A stretch of DNA of 64,000 nucleotides, from assembly GCF_001644645.1 (NCBI RefSeq), contig NZ_CP011390.1, positions 2,848,001 through 2,912,000 of the forward strand, in the 5' to 3' direction. This stretch comes from Flavisolibacter tropicus (GTDB lineage: Bacteria > Bacteroidota > Bacteroidia > Chitinophagales > Chitinophagaceae). Positions 44,394 through 54,212 of this stretch are shown here, in pieces (the first letter of the stretch is position 1; each line of letters begins with the position of its first letter). Under the pieces are notes generated by a model. It did no database searches and had not been told where the DNA came from. It was given only the letters and a program-made list of their open reading frames with translations. The position numbers and the translations under genes were made by a program.

Positions 44394-45504
44394 AGGTTTC
44401 TTTTTTAGTCTTCTGCTCTAACCTCTTTAGCCGGAACTTCATAAATGGCTTTTCTATATAATAGAAGTACCCGGCAGACAATAATAATATTAGAAGGGTA
44501 ATAGCAATAAGATATAGCGGTGCGTAGTTATAATCAAAGCTTGTGTTTCTCGAAAGCATGATTGCACCGAAGCAGGAAATAATACCGAAGTGCAGTAAGT
44601 AAATAGAGTAACACATACCGCCAATTAATGTAATTCCTTTCCCCGAGAACATTGTCTTCATTTGTGAATTGAACAATACCTGATAACAAACTATAAACAA
44701 TAGCAACACCTTAGCATATTGCAGTGAATGCCAATAATATGAAGGAATGCTTATTAAAGCCACTAGGGCTAAAACGCCCATTACGAAGCTAAATTTTGAG
44801 TTCTCCACCTTTGCATCTTTACTTACATATAAGTCTGCTAATAATAAGCCTATAATGAAATAATGTAGGAATAGAAGCAGATTAGTGGTAAAGGAGCTGC
44901 AAAGCACACTAGTGATAGCTAGTATCACTAATGCGGCCCTACGCAATAACCTTGATGGAATTTTAAATAGCAGACAAAAAAGCGGGGCTAAAATATAAAA
45001 CTGTACTTCTATTTCAAGTGACCAAGCCACGGGCATTATCAATGGTTGCCGATCATAGATTAAACCATGTGAGTAAAATATGGAAGCAAAGAAGCTTGGT
45101 ATGAGTTGCCCAACAGCAAACTTCTTTATAATAAATACATGCCCAATGAAAAAGAGGAAAAGCGCAATAAGATAAGGTGGTTCCAAACGGGTAAGTCTAC
45201 GTAAATAATAGCGTTTCAAACTCACCTTTTCTTTGTTATTGAGATACATCCTGGCAAATGGCAAGCTTAAAATGAATCCACTGATTACAAAAAACAGGTG
45301 CATCCCATTTACGCCTTCTAACACAACCAGTCGCCAAACACCATGAATGAGTTGATTATTGTAGAACTTCTCATCCAAATAATGCATGGTATGCATGATG
45401 ATGGCCACCCAGAAAACTGCCAGAAAACGCAAGCCATCTATTTCAGGCAGATATGCAGTGGAGGCTGTTACCCGACGAAACTTCTCAAAAAAAGAGGACT
45501 TCAT
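44386..45504 (-). CDS. Acyltransferase-3 family membrane protein
   Basis: This 372-residue protein has about ten membrane segments. The family opening EIDGLRFLAVFWVAIIMHTMHY, the NGMHLFFVISGFILSLPFAR block, and YLRRLTRLEPPYLIAL with its essential arginines are all present. VAWSLEIEVQFYILAPLF is the usual mid-protein motif. Members O-acetylate surface polysaccharides or lipids. The nearby lipid A genes make an envelope role likely. Transcribed on the opposite strand to lpxA. Confidence 0.88.
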   Translation of the reverse strand: MKSSFFEKFRRVTASTAYLPEIDGLRFLAVFWVAIIMHTMHYLDEKFYNNQLIHGVWRLVVLEGVNGMHLFFVISGFILSLPFARMYLNNKEKVSLKRYYLRRLTRLEPPYLIALFLFFIGHVFIIKKFAVGQLIPSFFASIFYSHGLIYDRQPLIMPVAWSLEIEVQFYILAPLFCLLFKIPSRLLRRAALVILAITSVLCSSFTTNLLLFLHYFIIGLLLADLYVSKDAKVENSKFSFVMGVLALVALISIPSYYWHSLQYAKVLLLFIVCYQVLFNSQMKTMFSGKGITLIGGMCYSIYLLHFGIISCFGAIMLSRNTSFDYNYAPLYLIAITLLILLLSAGYFYYIEKPFMKFRLKRLEQKTKKETFI

Positions 45505-45519
45505 TAAGTTTTTGGGATT

Positions 45520-46734
45520 CTAGCGTTGGCTGGCAATCAGCAGATTCAGATCGGTATACTTCAAACCAAATCTTTCGCTTAAATAAAAATTGGTTAAGGC
45601 CCCTTTGAACATATAGATACCACTACGTAAGTGAATCTGGTGCCATACCATCTGTTCAAAGCCCCCATCCTCACCTGCCTCCAGCAATAAAGGCATCAGC
45701 ACATTGCTAATAGCTTGCGATGCTGTACGAGCAAAACCAGAAGGAATATTGGGTACGCAATAGTGTATTACACCATATTTTAAATAGATCGGTTGCTCAT
45801 GTGAAGTAATTTCGGATGTTTCAAAACAGCCACCCCTATCAATACTTACATCAATAATAACTGACCCGGTACGCATACCGCTTACCATTTCTTCTGTAAC
45901 GACAATGGGGGTACGTCCTGTTTCTGAACCTAACGCACCAACAGCCACTTCACAGGTTTTTAGTTGCTTAGCCAGCATGCGTGGTTCAATAACCGATGTC
46001 CACAACCGTTGGCCAATATTATTCTGCAACCGCTTTAAACGGTACACACTGTTATCAAATACTTTTACAGAAGCCCCTAAGGCCAGTGCAGCACGGGCTG
46101 CATACTCACCCACAATACCTGCCCCAATAATTATGACCTTAGTAGGTGCTATACCAGAAATCCCTCCTAATAAAACGCCTTTACCATGATTGGCAGAACT
46201 CAAATATTGAGCAGCAATTGATATAGCAGCACTACCAGCTATTTCACTCATGCTGCGTACAATCGGATAAGTACCGCTATCGTCTTTCAGATTTTCAAAT
46301 GAGATAGCCGTAATACGCTTCTCCATCATTCTTTGCAACAATTCCGCCTTTAACACACTCAGGTGAATGGGGGAAATAACCATTTGATTTAGTTGCAAGA
46401 ACGGCAGGTCTTCTTCAACAATTGGCGCACTCTTTACCAAAATAGGGGCTTTAAACACATCTTCCCTGCTGTAAACGATTTTAGCGCCTGCTTCACTATA
46501 ATCTTTATCGCTATAATGAGCAGCCTCCCCAGCATTATGTTCAATAACTACATCATGCCCGTTACTGATCAATACACTAACAGCATCGGGAGTAAGGGCT
46601 ATTCGATTCTCCTGGAAAGCCACTTCCTTTGGGATGCCTATATGTAAACGGGCACCTTTAGGTTTTATATCCAGGGTTTCCTCGAGTGTTTCGTAATTAA
46701 ATGAAGTTGCTATAACCGGTTTTAGTTGAGACAT
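45520..46734 (-). CDS. ald: Alanine dehydrogenase
   Basis: This 404-residue NAD-dependent enzyme interconverts alanine and pyruvate. After a roughly 30-residue N-terminal extension the catalytic domain begins HIGIPKEVAFQENRIALTP, followed by EHNAG. The NAD fold has KVIIIGAGIVGEYAARAALALGASVKVFD, and VIHYCVPNIPSGFARTASQAI is the interdomain motif. It is longer than B. subtilis Ald by the extension. Separated by 15 nt from the acyltransferase downstream. Confidence 0.88.
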   Translation of the reverse strand: MSQLKPVIATSFNYETLEETLDIKPKGARLHIGIPKEVAFQENRIALTPDAVSVLISNGHDVVIEHNAGEAAHYSDKDYSEAGAKIVYSREDVFKAPILVKSAPIVEEDLPFLQLNQMVISPIHLSVLKAELLQRMMEKRITAISFENLKDDSGTYPIVRSMSEIAGSAAISIAAQYLSSANHGKGVLLGGISGIAPTKVIIIGAGIVGEYAARAALALGASVKVFDNSVYRLKRLQNNIGQRLWTSVIEPRMLAKQLKTCEVAVGALGSETGRTPIVVTEEMVSGMRTGSVIIDVSIDRGGCFETSEITSHEQPIYLKYGVIHYCVPNIPSGFARTASQAISNVLMPLLLEAGEDGGFEQMVWHQIHLRSGIYMFKGALTNFYLSERFGLKYTDLNLLIASQR

Positions 46735-46778
46735 ATGCGCAAGATCGTGTAGCTACAATATTAAATTGGTGGCTCAAA

Positions 46779-47240
46779 TTACAACTGTTCTGCCATACTA
46801 TGGGCATTGAACGCCTTATCTGTCAGGATTTTTATAGAACGGGTTTGTTCGTCTATAGGACTTATAACCACATGAATAACGTTTTCATCGAATAATTCAG
46901 GTGCCTTATGTGGCCATTCCACAAAGCAGATCTCTCCACTATATATACAATCTTCTACACCAGCAGCCACCATTTCTTCTAGGTCTTTCAAGCGGTAAAG
47001 ATCTATGTGATATATTTTATGGCTCTGGCCTCCTTCTTGAAAATTGTATTCATTTATTATAGAAAATGTGGGGCTACTAATAGCCTGTTTTACACCTTTA
47101 TACTGACACAGGGCGGTAATGGTAGTTGTTTTACCAGCCCCCATCTGCCCATGAAATAAAAACACCTTTGCCTCGTTTACATGCTGCCAAAAGGCAGCAG
47201 CAAATTCATGTAACTGGTCAATTGACAATTGCATCTCCAT
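46779..47240 (-). CDS. tsaE: tRNA threonylcarbamoyladenosine biosynthesis ATPase TsaE
   Basis: This 153-residue P-loop ATPase of the t6A tRNA modification machinery has Walker A GQMGAGKTT (31-39) and SSPTFSIINEY, and IYHIDLYRLKDLEE and CFVEWPHKAPELF are family marks. The partner TsaB is encoded at 61151-61837. A TAAATTTG element on the minus strand (47245-47252) abuts the start, so Met3 could be the true start. Confidence 0.93.
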   Translation of the reverse strand: MEMQLSIDQLHEFAAAFWQHVNEAKVFLFHGQMGAGKTTTITALCQYKGVKQAISSPTFSIINEYNFQEGGQSHKIYHIDLYRLKDLEEMVAAGVEDCIYSGEICFVEWPHKAPELFDENVIHVVISPIDEQTRSIKILTDKAFNAHSMAEQL

Positions 47241-47319
47241 GGCACAAATTTAACATCACTTTGCAACGGCGTTGAAAAGATAGTCGGTGTTACAACATTT
47301 AATGGCTAATATGGGGTAG

Positions 47320-47327
47320 TACCTTTG
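47320..47327 (+). promoter_or_regulatory. -7 promoter element of the P-type ATPase gene
   Basis: TACCTTTG, a full TAnnTTTG match, 18 nt before the ATG at 47345. Confidence 0.65.
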
Positions 47328-47344
47328 CATGGAAATCGACTAGA

Positions 47345-49468
47345 ATGGAAAAAGTTCAATGGAAAGTAGAAGGAATGACCTGTGCCAATTGCGCACTCTC
47401 TATCAATAAATACCTGGAGAAGCAAGGTGCTAAAGAAATTAAAGTTAATGCAATTGATGGTGATGTTTCTTTTGAAATAAATGATAATACACCCCAACAG
47501 AACATAGCAAAAGGGGTAGAAGATCTTGGATATAAGGTAATTGGAGAAAAAATCATTCAAGGGAAAAAGAGTGAACCTTTCTTGAAAACAAACCTGCAAC
47601 GTTTCCTATTCTGTTTTCCATTTACTGCAGTACTGATGCTTCATATGATTCCTAGCCTGAAGCTTCACTGGCTCATGAATCCATGGATTCAATTGACACT
47701 ATGCCTGCCGGTATTTATTGTGGGCATGCACCACTTTGGTCGCTCGGCTGTTAAAAGCCTGCGTAGAGGCATTCCCAACATGAATGTGCTCATTTCTATA
47801 GGTGCTGCATCCGCTTTTATATATAGCCTGATTGGCGCTGTCATGAACTGGGGAAATGAATATTTGTTTTTTGAAACAGCAGCCACCATCATTACACTGG
47901 TTTTCATGGGTGAGCACCTGGAAGACAGCACAGTCAAATCAACACAGCGAGCACTAAAAGGACTGATCAAGTCACAAAAGGTGATGGCCAACATGATTGC
48001 CTTTGATGATCAACACCAGGAGCTGATCTTCCCAGTAGAAAACACGCAATTGCGAGTGGGGGATCTGGTACTAATCAAAACCGGTGAACAAGTACCGGCT
48101 GATTGTAAGATCCTTTGGGGCGATGTAATGGTCAATGAAGCGCTGATAACCGGCGAAAGTGTTCCGGTTAGTAAAGGAAAGAAAGCCATTTTAATTGGCG
48201 GGAGCATTATAGAACAAGGAACCGCCAAAGCGCAAGTAACTGCTGTAGGCGCTGATACCGTTTTATCTAATATTGTAAATCTCGTCAAAAAAGCTCAGGG
48301 AGAAAAACCACCGGTGCAGCAAATGGCTGATAGAATTAGTGCCATTTTTGTACCAACAATACTTATAATAGCCACCCTTACCTTAATCATCAACTGGATT
48401 GTCTTGGGCGACTTCACTCCTGCTATGATGCGTAGCATTGCCGTAATGGTCATTGCCTGTCCCTGCGCTATGGGATTAGCTACTCCTGCTGCTATTGCCG
48501 TTGGCTTGGGTCGTGCGGCACGTAATGGTGTTTTGTTTCGCCACGCCAAAAGCTTAGAGCTTTTTAAGAATATCCAACAAGCCGTTTTTGATAAAACAGG
48601 AACGTTAACAACAGGGCAATTCCAGATTGCAGATTTTAGATTTCAAAATATTGATGAATCTACATTTAAGTCGATCGTATACTCTTTGGAAAAATATTCA
48701 AACCACCCGTTAGCCAAGAGTATTGCTAATGAATGGAAGGATACTGGCGAAATACGCTGGAAAAATATTGAAGAAATAAAAGGCCAAGGCATGCAGGCTA
48801 CTGATGCTGATGGCAACCAATATCTAGCCGGCTCATATGTGCTAGCCACTGATCTTACGAAAGAGGACAATCACAATATCTATATTGTACGCAACAACGA
48901 ACTTATTGGCTGGATTGACCTTCAGGATGAAATTCGCCCGGAAGCCAAACAGGTTATTGATCACCTGAAGTCAAAACATATTAAAACGGTAATGCTTAGT
49001 GGTGACCGGTACGCAAAAAGCCATCAGATTGCAGACCAACTAGGCATTGATGTAGTTATTGCAGAACAAACGCCTGAACAGAAATTAGAAACCGTAGCAC
49101 AGCTAACCGCCGCAGCACCGACAGTAATGATTGGAGATGGTATTAACGATGCCCCAGCACTGGCAAAAGCAACCATTGGTATATCCATGAGCGATGCCTC
49201 ACAAATGGCGATGCAAAGTGCGGGCGTAGTACTAATGAACCATGGCTTAAACAAACTACCATTGGCGCTTGGCCTTGGCCGCCATACCTATTTAACTATC
49301 AAGCAAAACCTCTTCTGGGCCTTTGCGTATAACATTGTGGCAATACCTATTGCAGCCTTAGGTTTACTAGGAGAATATGGGCCAACCTACGGTGCTTTAA
49401 TTATGGGTCTGAGCGATGTAGTGTTAGCAATTAATTCCGTAAGGCTGTTTGTGAAGAAAGTGGATTAA
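47345..49468 (+). CDS. Copper-translocating P-type ATPase
   Basis: This 707-residue P1B ATPase has one N-terminal HMA domain (1-66) with MTCANCALS. The TGES actuator loop follows (about 267), then the CPC metal site (372-374) in VIACPCAMGLATPAA, D416 in DKTGT, and MIGDGINDAPAL. The CPC plus N-terminal CxxC pattern indicates Cu(I) export (CopA type). It stands alone; no copper chaperone or regulator lies adjacent. Confidence 0.93.
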   Translation: MEKVQWKVEGMTCANCALSINKYLEKQGAKEIKVNAIDGDVSFEINDNTPQQNIAKGVEDLGYKVIGEKIIQGKKSEPFLKTNLQRFLFCFPFTAVLMLHMIPSLKLHWLMNPWIQLTLCLPVFIVGMHHFGRSAVKSLRRGIPNMNVLISIGAASAFIYSLIGAVMNWGNEYLFFETAATIITLVFMGEHLEDSTVKSTQRALKGLIKSQKVMANMIAFDDQHQELIFPVENTQLRVGDLVLIKTGEQVPADCKILWGDVMVNEALITGESVPVSKGKKAILIGGSIIEQGTAKAQVTAVGADTVLSNIVNLVKKAQGEKPPVQQMADRISAIFVPTILIIATLTLIINWIVLGDFTPAMMRSIAVMVIACPCAMGLATPAAIAVGLGRAARNGVLFRHAKSLELFKNIQQAVFDKTGTLTTGQFQIADFRFQNIDESTFKSIVYSLEKYSNHPLAKSIANEWKDTGEIRWKNIEEIKGQGMQATDADGNQYLAGSYVLATDLTKEDNHNIYIVRNNELIGWIDLQDEIRPEAKQVIDHLKSKHIKTVMLSGDRYAKSHQIADQLGIDVVIAEQTPEQKLETVAQLTAAAPTVMIGDGINDAPALAKATIGISMSDASQMAMQSAGVVLMNHGLNKLPLALGLGRHTYLTIKQNLFWAFAYNIVAIPIAALGLLGEYGPTYGALIMGLSDVVLAINSVRLFVKKVD

Positions 49469-49476
49469 TCTTCGGC

Positions 49477-49500
49477 AATCGGGAATCGATAATCGCGAAT
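49477..49500. repeat. Heptad arm, 5' side of the second four-helix-bundle gene
   Basis: Heptads of type AATCGGG/AATCGAT/AATCGCG (24 nt) pair with 49881-49904 at 21 of 24 positions. Confidence 0.75.
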
Positions 49501-49525
49501 GCTGGAACTTTCATTACTTTATGAC

Positions 49526-49879
49526 ATGTTCCTACAGCTTAATCATCAACAATTTGATATCTACAAAGTATCCAGAGTTTTTGTTAAGGAATGCTATAAA
49601 GCTACCTCAAGTTTCCCACCGGAGGAAAAGTTTACTCTTACTCAACAAATAAGGAGAGCTGCATTCTCCGTGTTCTTGAATATTGCTGAAGGTTTTTCGA
49701 GAAAGTCTTCAATAGAGCGCAAACGCTTTTTTGAGATATCCAGAGGCTCACTCAACGAAATTGATGCAGCGCTAGATGTAGCAGCCGACTTAGGCTATTG
49801 CCAAAAAGAAAGACTATCTGAACTAGGAACATATGCCCTCCGTACCTACCAGATGCTTTCCAAACTAATTAGTAGCTAA
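49526..49879 (+). CDS. Four-helix-bundle (S23/IVP-type) protein, copy 2
   Basis: This 117-residue paralogue of the gene at 26847-27206 aligns without gaps and is over half identical. It shares the start MFLQLNH, QIRRAAFSVFLNIAEGFSR, ERKRFFEISRGSLNEID and LGYCQKERL. The first ATG of the frame at 49499 lies in the repeat arm; the aligned start is 49526. It sits between the copper ATPase and recQ genes within inverted heptad arms whose sequence is unlike those of copy 1. Function unknown; nucleic-acid binding is proposed for the family. Confidence 0.88.
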   Translation: MFLQLNHQQFDIYKVSRVFVKECYKATSSFPPEEKFTLTQQIRRAAFSVFLNIAEGFSRKSSIERKRFFEISRGSLNEIDAALDVAADLGYCQKERLSELGTYALRTYQMLSKLISS

Positions 49880-49880
49880 T

Positions 49881-49904
49881 ATTGCCGATTAACGATTCCC
49901 GATT
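49881..49904. repeat. Heptad arm, 3' side of the second four-helix-bundle gene
   Basis: The inverted partner of 49477-49500 (types GATTAAC, GATTCCC). It starts one base after the stop codon of the gene and ends two bases before the recQ ATG. Confidence 0.75.
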
Positions 49905-49906
49905 CC

Positions 49907-51808
49907 ATGAGCGCCATCCACGACATACTAAAGCAATATTGGGGCTATAACGTTTTCCGGCCTTTACAGGAAGAAATCATTACATCAGTACTTGAGCAGA
50001 AAGATGCTCTTGCACTCCTACCAACTGGGGGGGGCAAGTCCATCTGTTACCAAGTACCAGCTATGGCCCAAGAAGGCATTTGCCTAGTTATATCGCCGCT
50101 TATTGCGCTGATGAAAGATCAGGTAGAGAACCTGCGCAAACGAGGGATCATGGCCTTAGCCATCTATTCTGGCATGTCACGCCGCCAGATTGCTCAAACA
50201 CTTAAGAATGCTGCTTATGGAGAATACAAACTCCTATATGTATCACCTGAACGAATAGAAACCGACCTATTTAAAGAATACTTGCCGGCACTGGGTGTTA
50301 ACCTAATTGCGGTTGATGAAGCCCACTGTATTTCACAGTGGGGCTACGACTTTCGCCCCTCCTACTTGAAGATATTAGAGTTGAGGGAAGAGTTGCCCGA
50401 TGTGCCTATGCTGGCCTTAACGGCATCTGCAACACCTGCTGTGCAAAAAGATATCGTAGAGAAGCTACAGCTTAGGGATGTACAGTTGTTTCGTCAATCT
50501 TATGAGCGAAAGAACTTATCCTATACGGTTAGGCAAGCCGACGCCAAGGTGGCTAATTTAACAACCATTATCAGCAAGGTGCCGGGCACAGCTATAGTCT
50601 ATTGCAAGAGCCGCCGCCGTACACTGGAAATTGCTCAACTATTGCAAATGCATGGCTTTTCAAGTCATTATTATCATGCGGGACTTTCTGCAGAGGAGCG
50701 TGATCAAAAACAACAGGACTGGATCAATAACCAGGTGCAGGTGATGGTGTGCACTAATGCCTTTGGAATGGGCATCGATAAGCCGGATGTACGCTTGGTG
50801 ATTCATGCCGATATGCCTGACTGCCTAGAGAATTATTATCAAGAGGCAGGACGTGCAGGACGTGATGGCAAAAAGTCATATGCGGTATTACTTTATACGC
50901 CTGCAGATATTGAAAACCTTAGAGAACTACACCAAACACGTTTTCCCAGTTTTGAACGCATACGCCATGTGTACCAGTCGCTTGTAAATTTCCTACACAT
51001 ACCCGCGTATACCGGAGAGGATATAAGTTATAACTTTAATTTCACCGACTTCGTTCGCAACTTTCAGTTAAACAACCAGGAAGCCTTGTATGCACTGAAA
51101 GCTTTGGAAAGTGATGGCTGGCTAGTATTCAATGAAAAGAGCTTTTCACCCTCCACAATTGTTTTTACAACAAACAAACAGCAGTTGTATCAGTTTCAAC
51201 GCAGCTATCCACAATACGAGCCGTTGCTTACAACATTACTCCGGACATACGAAGGCATATTTGATTACCCGGTTTTTGTAACTGAGAAAAACATTGCCTA
51301 CCTCACAAAAAAAACTGAAGCAGAAATAAAGCAAATACTCCTGGCAGTTACTGCCCTTCGTGTAATCCGATATACCCCACAAAATGATGCACCTCAAATC
51401 ATCTTTAAAAAACACCGGGTGCGCGTAGAAGACCTCTACCTTGACCTTTCCCAGTATGAAAAGCGCAAGGCTGTTTTTATAGAACGAGTTGAAAAGATTA
51501 TCACCTATACAAACATCAGCAGTTGCCGTAGTCAATACTTAAACAACTATTTTGGTGATGATAAAACGAAGGCTTGTGGGATTTGCGACAATTGTTTAAA
51601 AACAAAAGCATTACCATTAAGTAAAGAAGAGTTTGCAACTATTCACCACGAGATAAAAGCTGCATTACAGAGTGGGCCACTATTACCAGAGCAGCTCATT
51701 CAACAACTAGGGCTGAAAAAAGAAAAAGCCTGGCAGGTGTTAGAGTTCCTCCAGGCTGAACATAAAATAAGTATAAACAAAAACGGACAGCTATTTATTG
51801 AAAACTAG
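49907..51808 (+). CDS. recQ: ATP-dependent DNA helicase RecQ
   Basis: This 633-residue superfamily-2 helicase has Walker A LLPTGGGKSICYQ (K44), DEAH at 137-140 with CISQWGYDFRPSY, motif V NAFGMGIDKPDVR, and motif VI YYQEAGRAGRDG. The RecQ-C-terminal zinc site has C-R-S-Q-Y through ACGICDNCLK (four Cys). A winged-helix tail follows and no clear HRDC domain is seen. Acts in recombination and fork repair. Convergent with the next gene, overlapping by 14 nt. Confidence 0.95.
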   Translation: MSAIHDILKQYWGYNVFRPLQEEIITSVLEQKDALALLPTGGGKSICYQVPAMAQEGICLVISPLIALMKDQVENLRKRGIMALAIYSGMSRRQIAQTLKNAAYGEYKLLYVSPERIETDLFKEYLPALGVNLIAVDEAHCISQWGYDFRPSYLKILELREELPDVPMLALTASATPAVQKDIVEKLQLRDVQLFRQSYERKNLSYTVRQADAKVANLTTIISKVPGTAIVYCKSRRRTLEIAQLLQMHGFSSHYYHAGLSAEERDQKQQDWINNQVQVMVCTNAFGMGIDKPDVRLVIHADMPDCLENYYQEAGRAGRDGKKSYAVLLYTPADIENLRELHQTRFPSFERIRHVYQSLVNFLHIPAYTGEDISYNFNFTDFVRNFQLNNQEALYALKALESDGWLVFNEKSFSPSTIVFTTNKQQLYQFQRSYPQYEPLLTTLLRTYEGIFDYPVFVTEKNIAYLTKKTEAEIKQILLAVTALRVIRYTPQNDAPQIIFKKHRVRVEDLYLDLSQYEKRKAVFIERVEKIITYTNISSCRSQYLNNYFGDDKTKACGICDNCLKTKALPLSKEEFATIHHEIKAALQSGPLLPEQLIQQLGLKKEKAWQVLEFLQAEHKISINKNGQLFIEN

Positions 51809-52313
51809 GCATATCCATACCTAGCTGCCGTGCCGCCTCTCTGTTGGATTGTACAGAATGATGTTCAACAATCTTTCCTTTATCATTGAATTTAAAAATA
51901 TCAACATCGTATAGATTGAAAGAACGGCCGGTGGGTTTCATTCCCAAAAAATCCTTAGACCAGGTACCACTCCATTGGCCATAAACCATTACATATTCGC
52001 CATCGGCTACAGCTATAAAATCAGAGCCTTTATAATTAGGAACTGCTGCCATCCAGCTTTTAAAGCCTGCTTTTACGCTATCCAAGCCTTTTACTGAAGA
52101 GCTAGAGCCTTCTCCATATTCTACGAGATCAGGTACTGCATCTTTAAATACCGAATCGAGATTACCTTTTTCCACCGCCATTACACTGGCTAAGGCAGTG
52201 CGTTTATTACGTTCTTCTTTAGCTTTCTGGTTGGCCTCAGGAGAGTTTGCTGCTGAGTTAGAGCAGGCTGTGTAAGTGAATGCTGAAAGTGCAACGATCC
52301 ATAATGTTTTCAT
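51795..52313 (-). CDS. NTF2/SnoaL-like lipoprotein
   Basis: This 172-residue protein has a signal peptide with lipobox YTAC. The mature part fits the cone-shaped NTF2 fold: a helical start (KAKEERNKRTALASVMAVEKGNLDSVFKD), DLVEYGEG, and a beta sheet with VMVYGQWSGTW and YDVDIFKFNDKGKIVEHHSV. SnoaL-like proteins can be small enzymes or binding domains; no role can be named. The stop region overlaps the recQ end. Confidence 0.75.
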   Translation of the reverse strand: MKTLWIVALSAFTYTACSNSAANSPEANQKAKEERNKRTALASVMAVEKGNLDSVFKDAVPDLVEYGEGSSSSVKGLDSVKAGFKSWMAAVPNYKGSDFIAVADGEYVMVYGQWSGTWSKDFLGMKPTGRSFNLYDVDIFKFNDKGKIVEHHSVQSNREAARQLGMDMPSFQ

Positions 52314-52575
52314 AAAGCAGATTTAATGATCAGAAAAATACGGCGCGCATTTAAGGAATGCAATAGCATCCAGCCCAGCCAATAGATAATCTGATCATAA
52401 ACGTTACATATTGGCCACGGCTAAACGAACTTTATTGAAAAAGGCCTAAAAATGTAATGTTTTTTCTACCTTATCAACACGAACATTTACATAGTTCTTT
52501 TACGATCTTATCAATTTCCTATTAATAATTAGTGTACCTTCTTATTTTGCAGTATAAATAACCCAAATCCAACCC

Positions 52576-54186
52576 ATGAAAAGGATTCTGCTCCTCTTAT
52601 GTATGGCAGCTAACCTGCAATACATAACAGCCCAAACCAGCATAGACACAACTGCAGTTCTCATAGAACAGAAAGACAAGATCATACGCCCAGAAACCAT
52701 TCTTAAAATTGAAAACCTAGGCGTCAATATCAATTCAGAGCTAGCAGAACTCAGACCCACTATTTCGGCCGATGGCAATATCTTGTTTTTTATTTGTGAG
52801 AACCACCCTTACAATACCAAGTACAATTCTATCCGCAATTCACAAGACATATGGTGTTCGTTTAGAGATACCACTACAGGCAAATGGAGCGAAGCCATGC
52901 ATATGGAGTATCCGCTTAATACTTATCACTACAATGCCGTTTATTGGATATCGCCTGATAACAACCGGATCTTGATCCGGAATGCTTTTGTTGATGGCGA
53001 TTATGCAGGCAATGGTGTTAGTATGAGTTACCTGAAGAAAAATGGTTCCTGGAGTAAGCCACAAATGTTACAAATCAAAAACTACCAGAAATATGACCGG
53101 GGTCGCCAAAATGGAGCCAGTATGGCTCATGATGGTCAAACACTGTTGCTATATATGTCAGAAGAAAAAGGCGGTTACAACAATGACATCTATGTGTGTT
53201 TCCTGGAACCGGATGGTACGTGGACAGAACCTAAAAGCCTTGGTAAAAAGATCAACCTTACTAAGTACAATGAAATGACACCTTACCTGGCGGCCGATGG
53301 AGAAACACTGTATTTCAGTAGTGACCGTCCCGGCGGCCTTGGTGATAATGATATATGGATGACCAAGCGCTTAGATAAAAGCTGGCAAAAATGGAGCGAG
53401 CCAGTCAATCTTGGAGCGCCCATTAATACAGAAGACTGGGATGCCTTCTTTACGCTGGATGCCGGTGGCGAATACGCTTACATGAGCACGCATTTAAATG
53501 GATATGGAGCAAGTGATATTGTACGTGTTAAGCTATTAGAGAAAGAAAAACCCAACCCAGTGGTATTGGTTAGTGGCAATGTTTATAACAAAAAGACAGG
53601 CAAGCCGCTTAGCGCATCGCTGGTATATGAAACCTTACCAGACGGAACTATTGCAGGCAATGGTATTTCCAATCCAGAGGATGGTGCTTTCAAGATTGTT
53701 CTTCCTTATGATAAGAATTATAGTATCCGTGCTTCGGCCGATAAGTTCTTTGCCATATCCGAGAATCTCAGCTTAGACTCTTTAGTAAAAGCTGGTTATA
53801 AAGAAATTCATAAAGACTTATACCTGGTGCCCATTGAAATAGGCCAGGTAGTGCGTTTAAATAATGTATTCTTTGATTTTGACAAATGGGATCTGCGCCC
53901 AGAATCTTATGTAGAATTAGACCGGGTAGTAAAACTACTTCAGGAGAATCCGGCCATTGAAATAGAAATGAGTGCTCACACCGATAGCAGAGGTGCTGAT
54001 GACTATAATTTCAAATTAAGTGATAACAGGGCCCGCTCTGTAATGGAATACATCTTATCTAAAGGCATTGCGCCTACAAGGATCACATCGAAAGGCTATG
54101 GCGAAACAATGCCTGTAGCTCCTAATGACACTGATGAAAACCGTCAACTAAATAGAAGAGTGGAATTTAAAATTGTAAAGAACTAA
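52576..54186 (+). CDS. PD40 beta-propeller / OmpA-domain protein
   Basis: This 536-residue protein has a signal peptide, then a PD40/WD40-like propeller (about 50-320) with repeated ADGNILFF / ADGETLYFSSDRPGG / NDIWM motifs. A carboxypeptidase-regulatory-like fold follows at about 330-405 (VSGNVYNKKTGKPL), then an OmpA domain (about 425-536) with FDFDKWDLRP, SAHTDSRGADDYN and NRRVEFKI for peptidoglycan binding. The layout resembles PorE-like anchors of the type IX system. A -7-like TTATTTTG lies about 20 nt upstream. Confidence 0.88.
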   Translation: MKRILLLLCMAANLQYITAQTSIDTTAVLIEQKDKIIRPETILKIENLGVNINSELAELRPTISADGNILFFICENHPYNTKYNSIRNSQDIWCSFRDTTTGKWSEAMHMEYPLNTYHYNAVYWISPDNNRILIRNAFVDGDYAGNGVSMSYLKKNGSWSKPQMLQIKNYQKYDRGRQNGASMAHDGQTLLLYMSEEKGGYNNDIYVCFLEPDGTWTEPKSLGKKINLTKYNEMTPYLAADGETLYFSSDRPGGLGDNDIWMTKRLDKSWQKWSEPVNLGAPINTEDWDAFFTLDAGGEYAYMSTHLNGYGASDIVRVKLLEKEKPNPVVLVSGNVYNKKTGKPLSASLVYETLPDGTIAGNGISNPEDGAFKIVLPYDKNYSIRASADKFFAISENLSLDSLVKAGYKEIHKDLYLVPIEIGQVVRLNNVFFDFDKWDLRPESYVELDRVVKLLQENPAIEIEMSAHTDSRGADDYNFKLSDNRARSVMEYILSKGIAPTRITSKGYGETMPVAPNDTDENRQLNRRVEFKIVKN

Positions 54187-54212
54187 AAGAGCACACTTAG
54201 TTCAATACAAAC

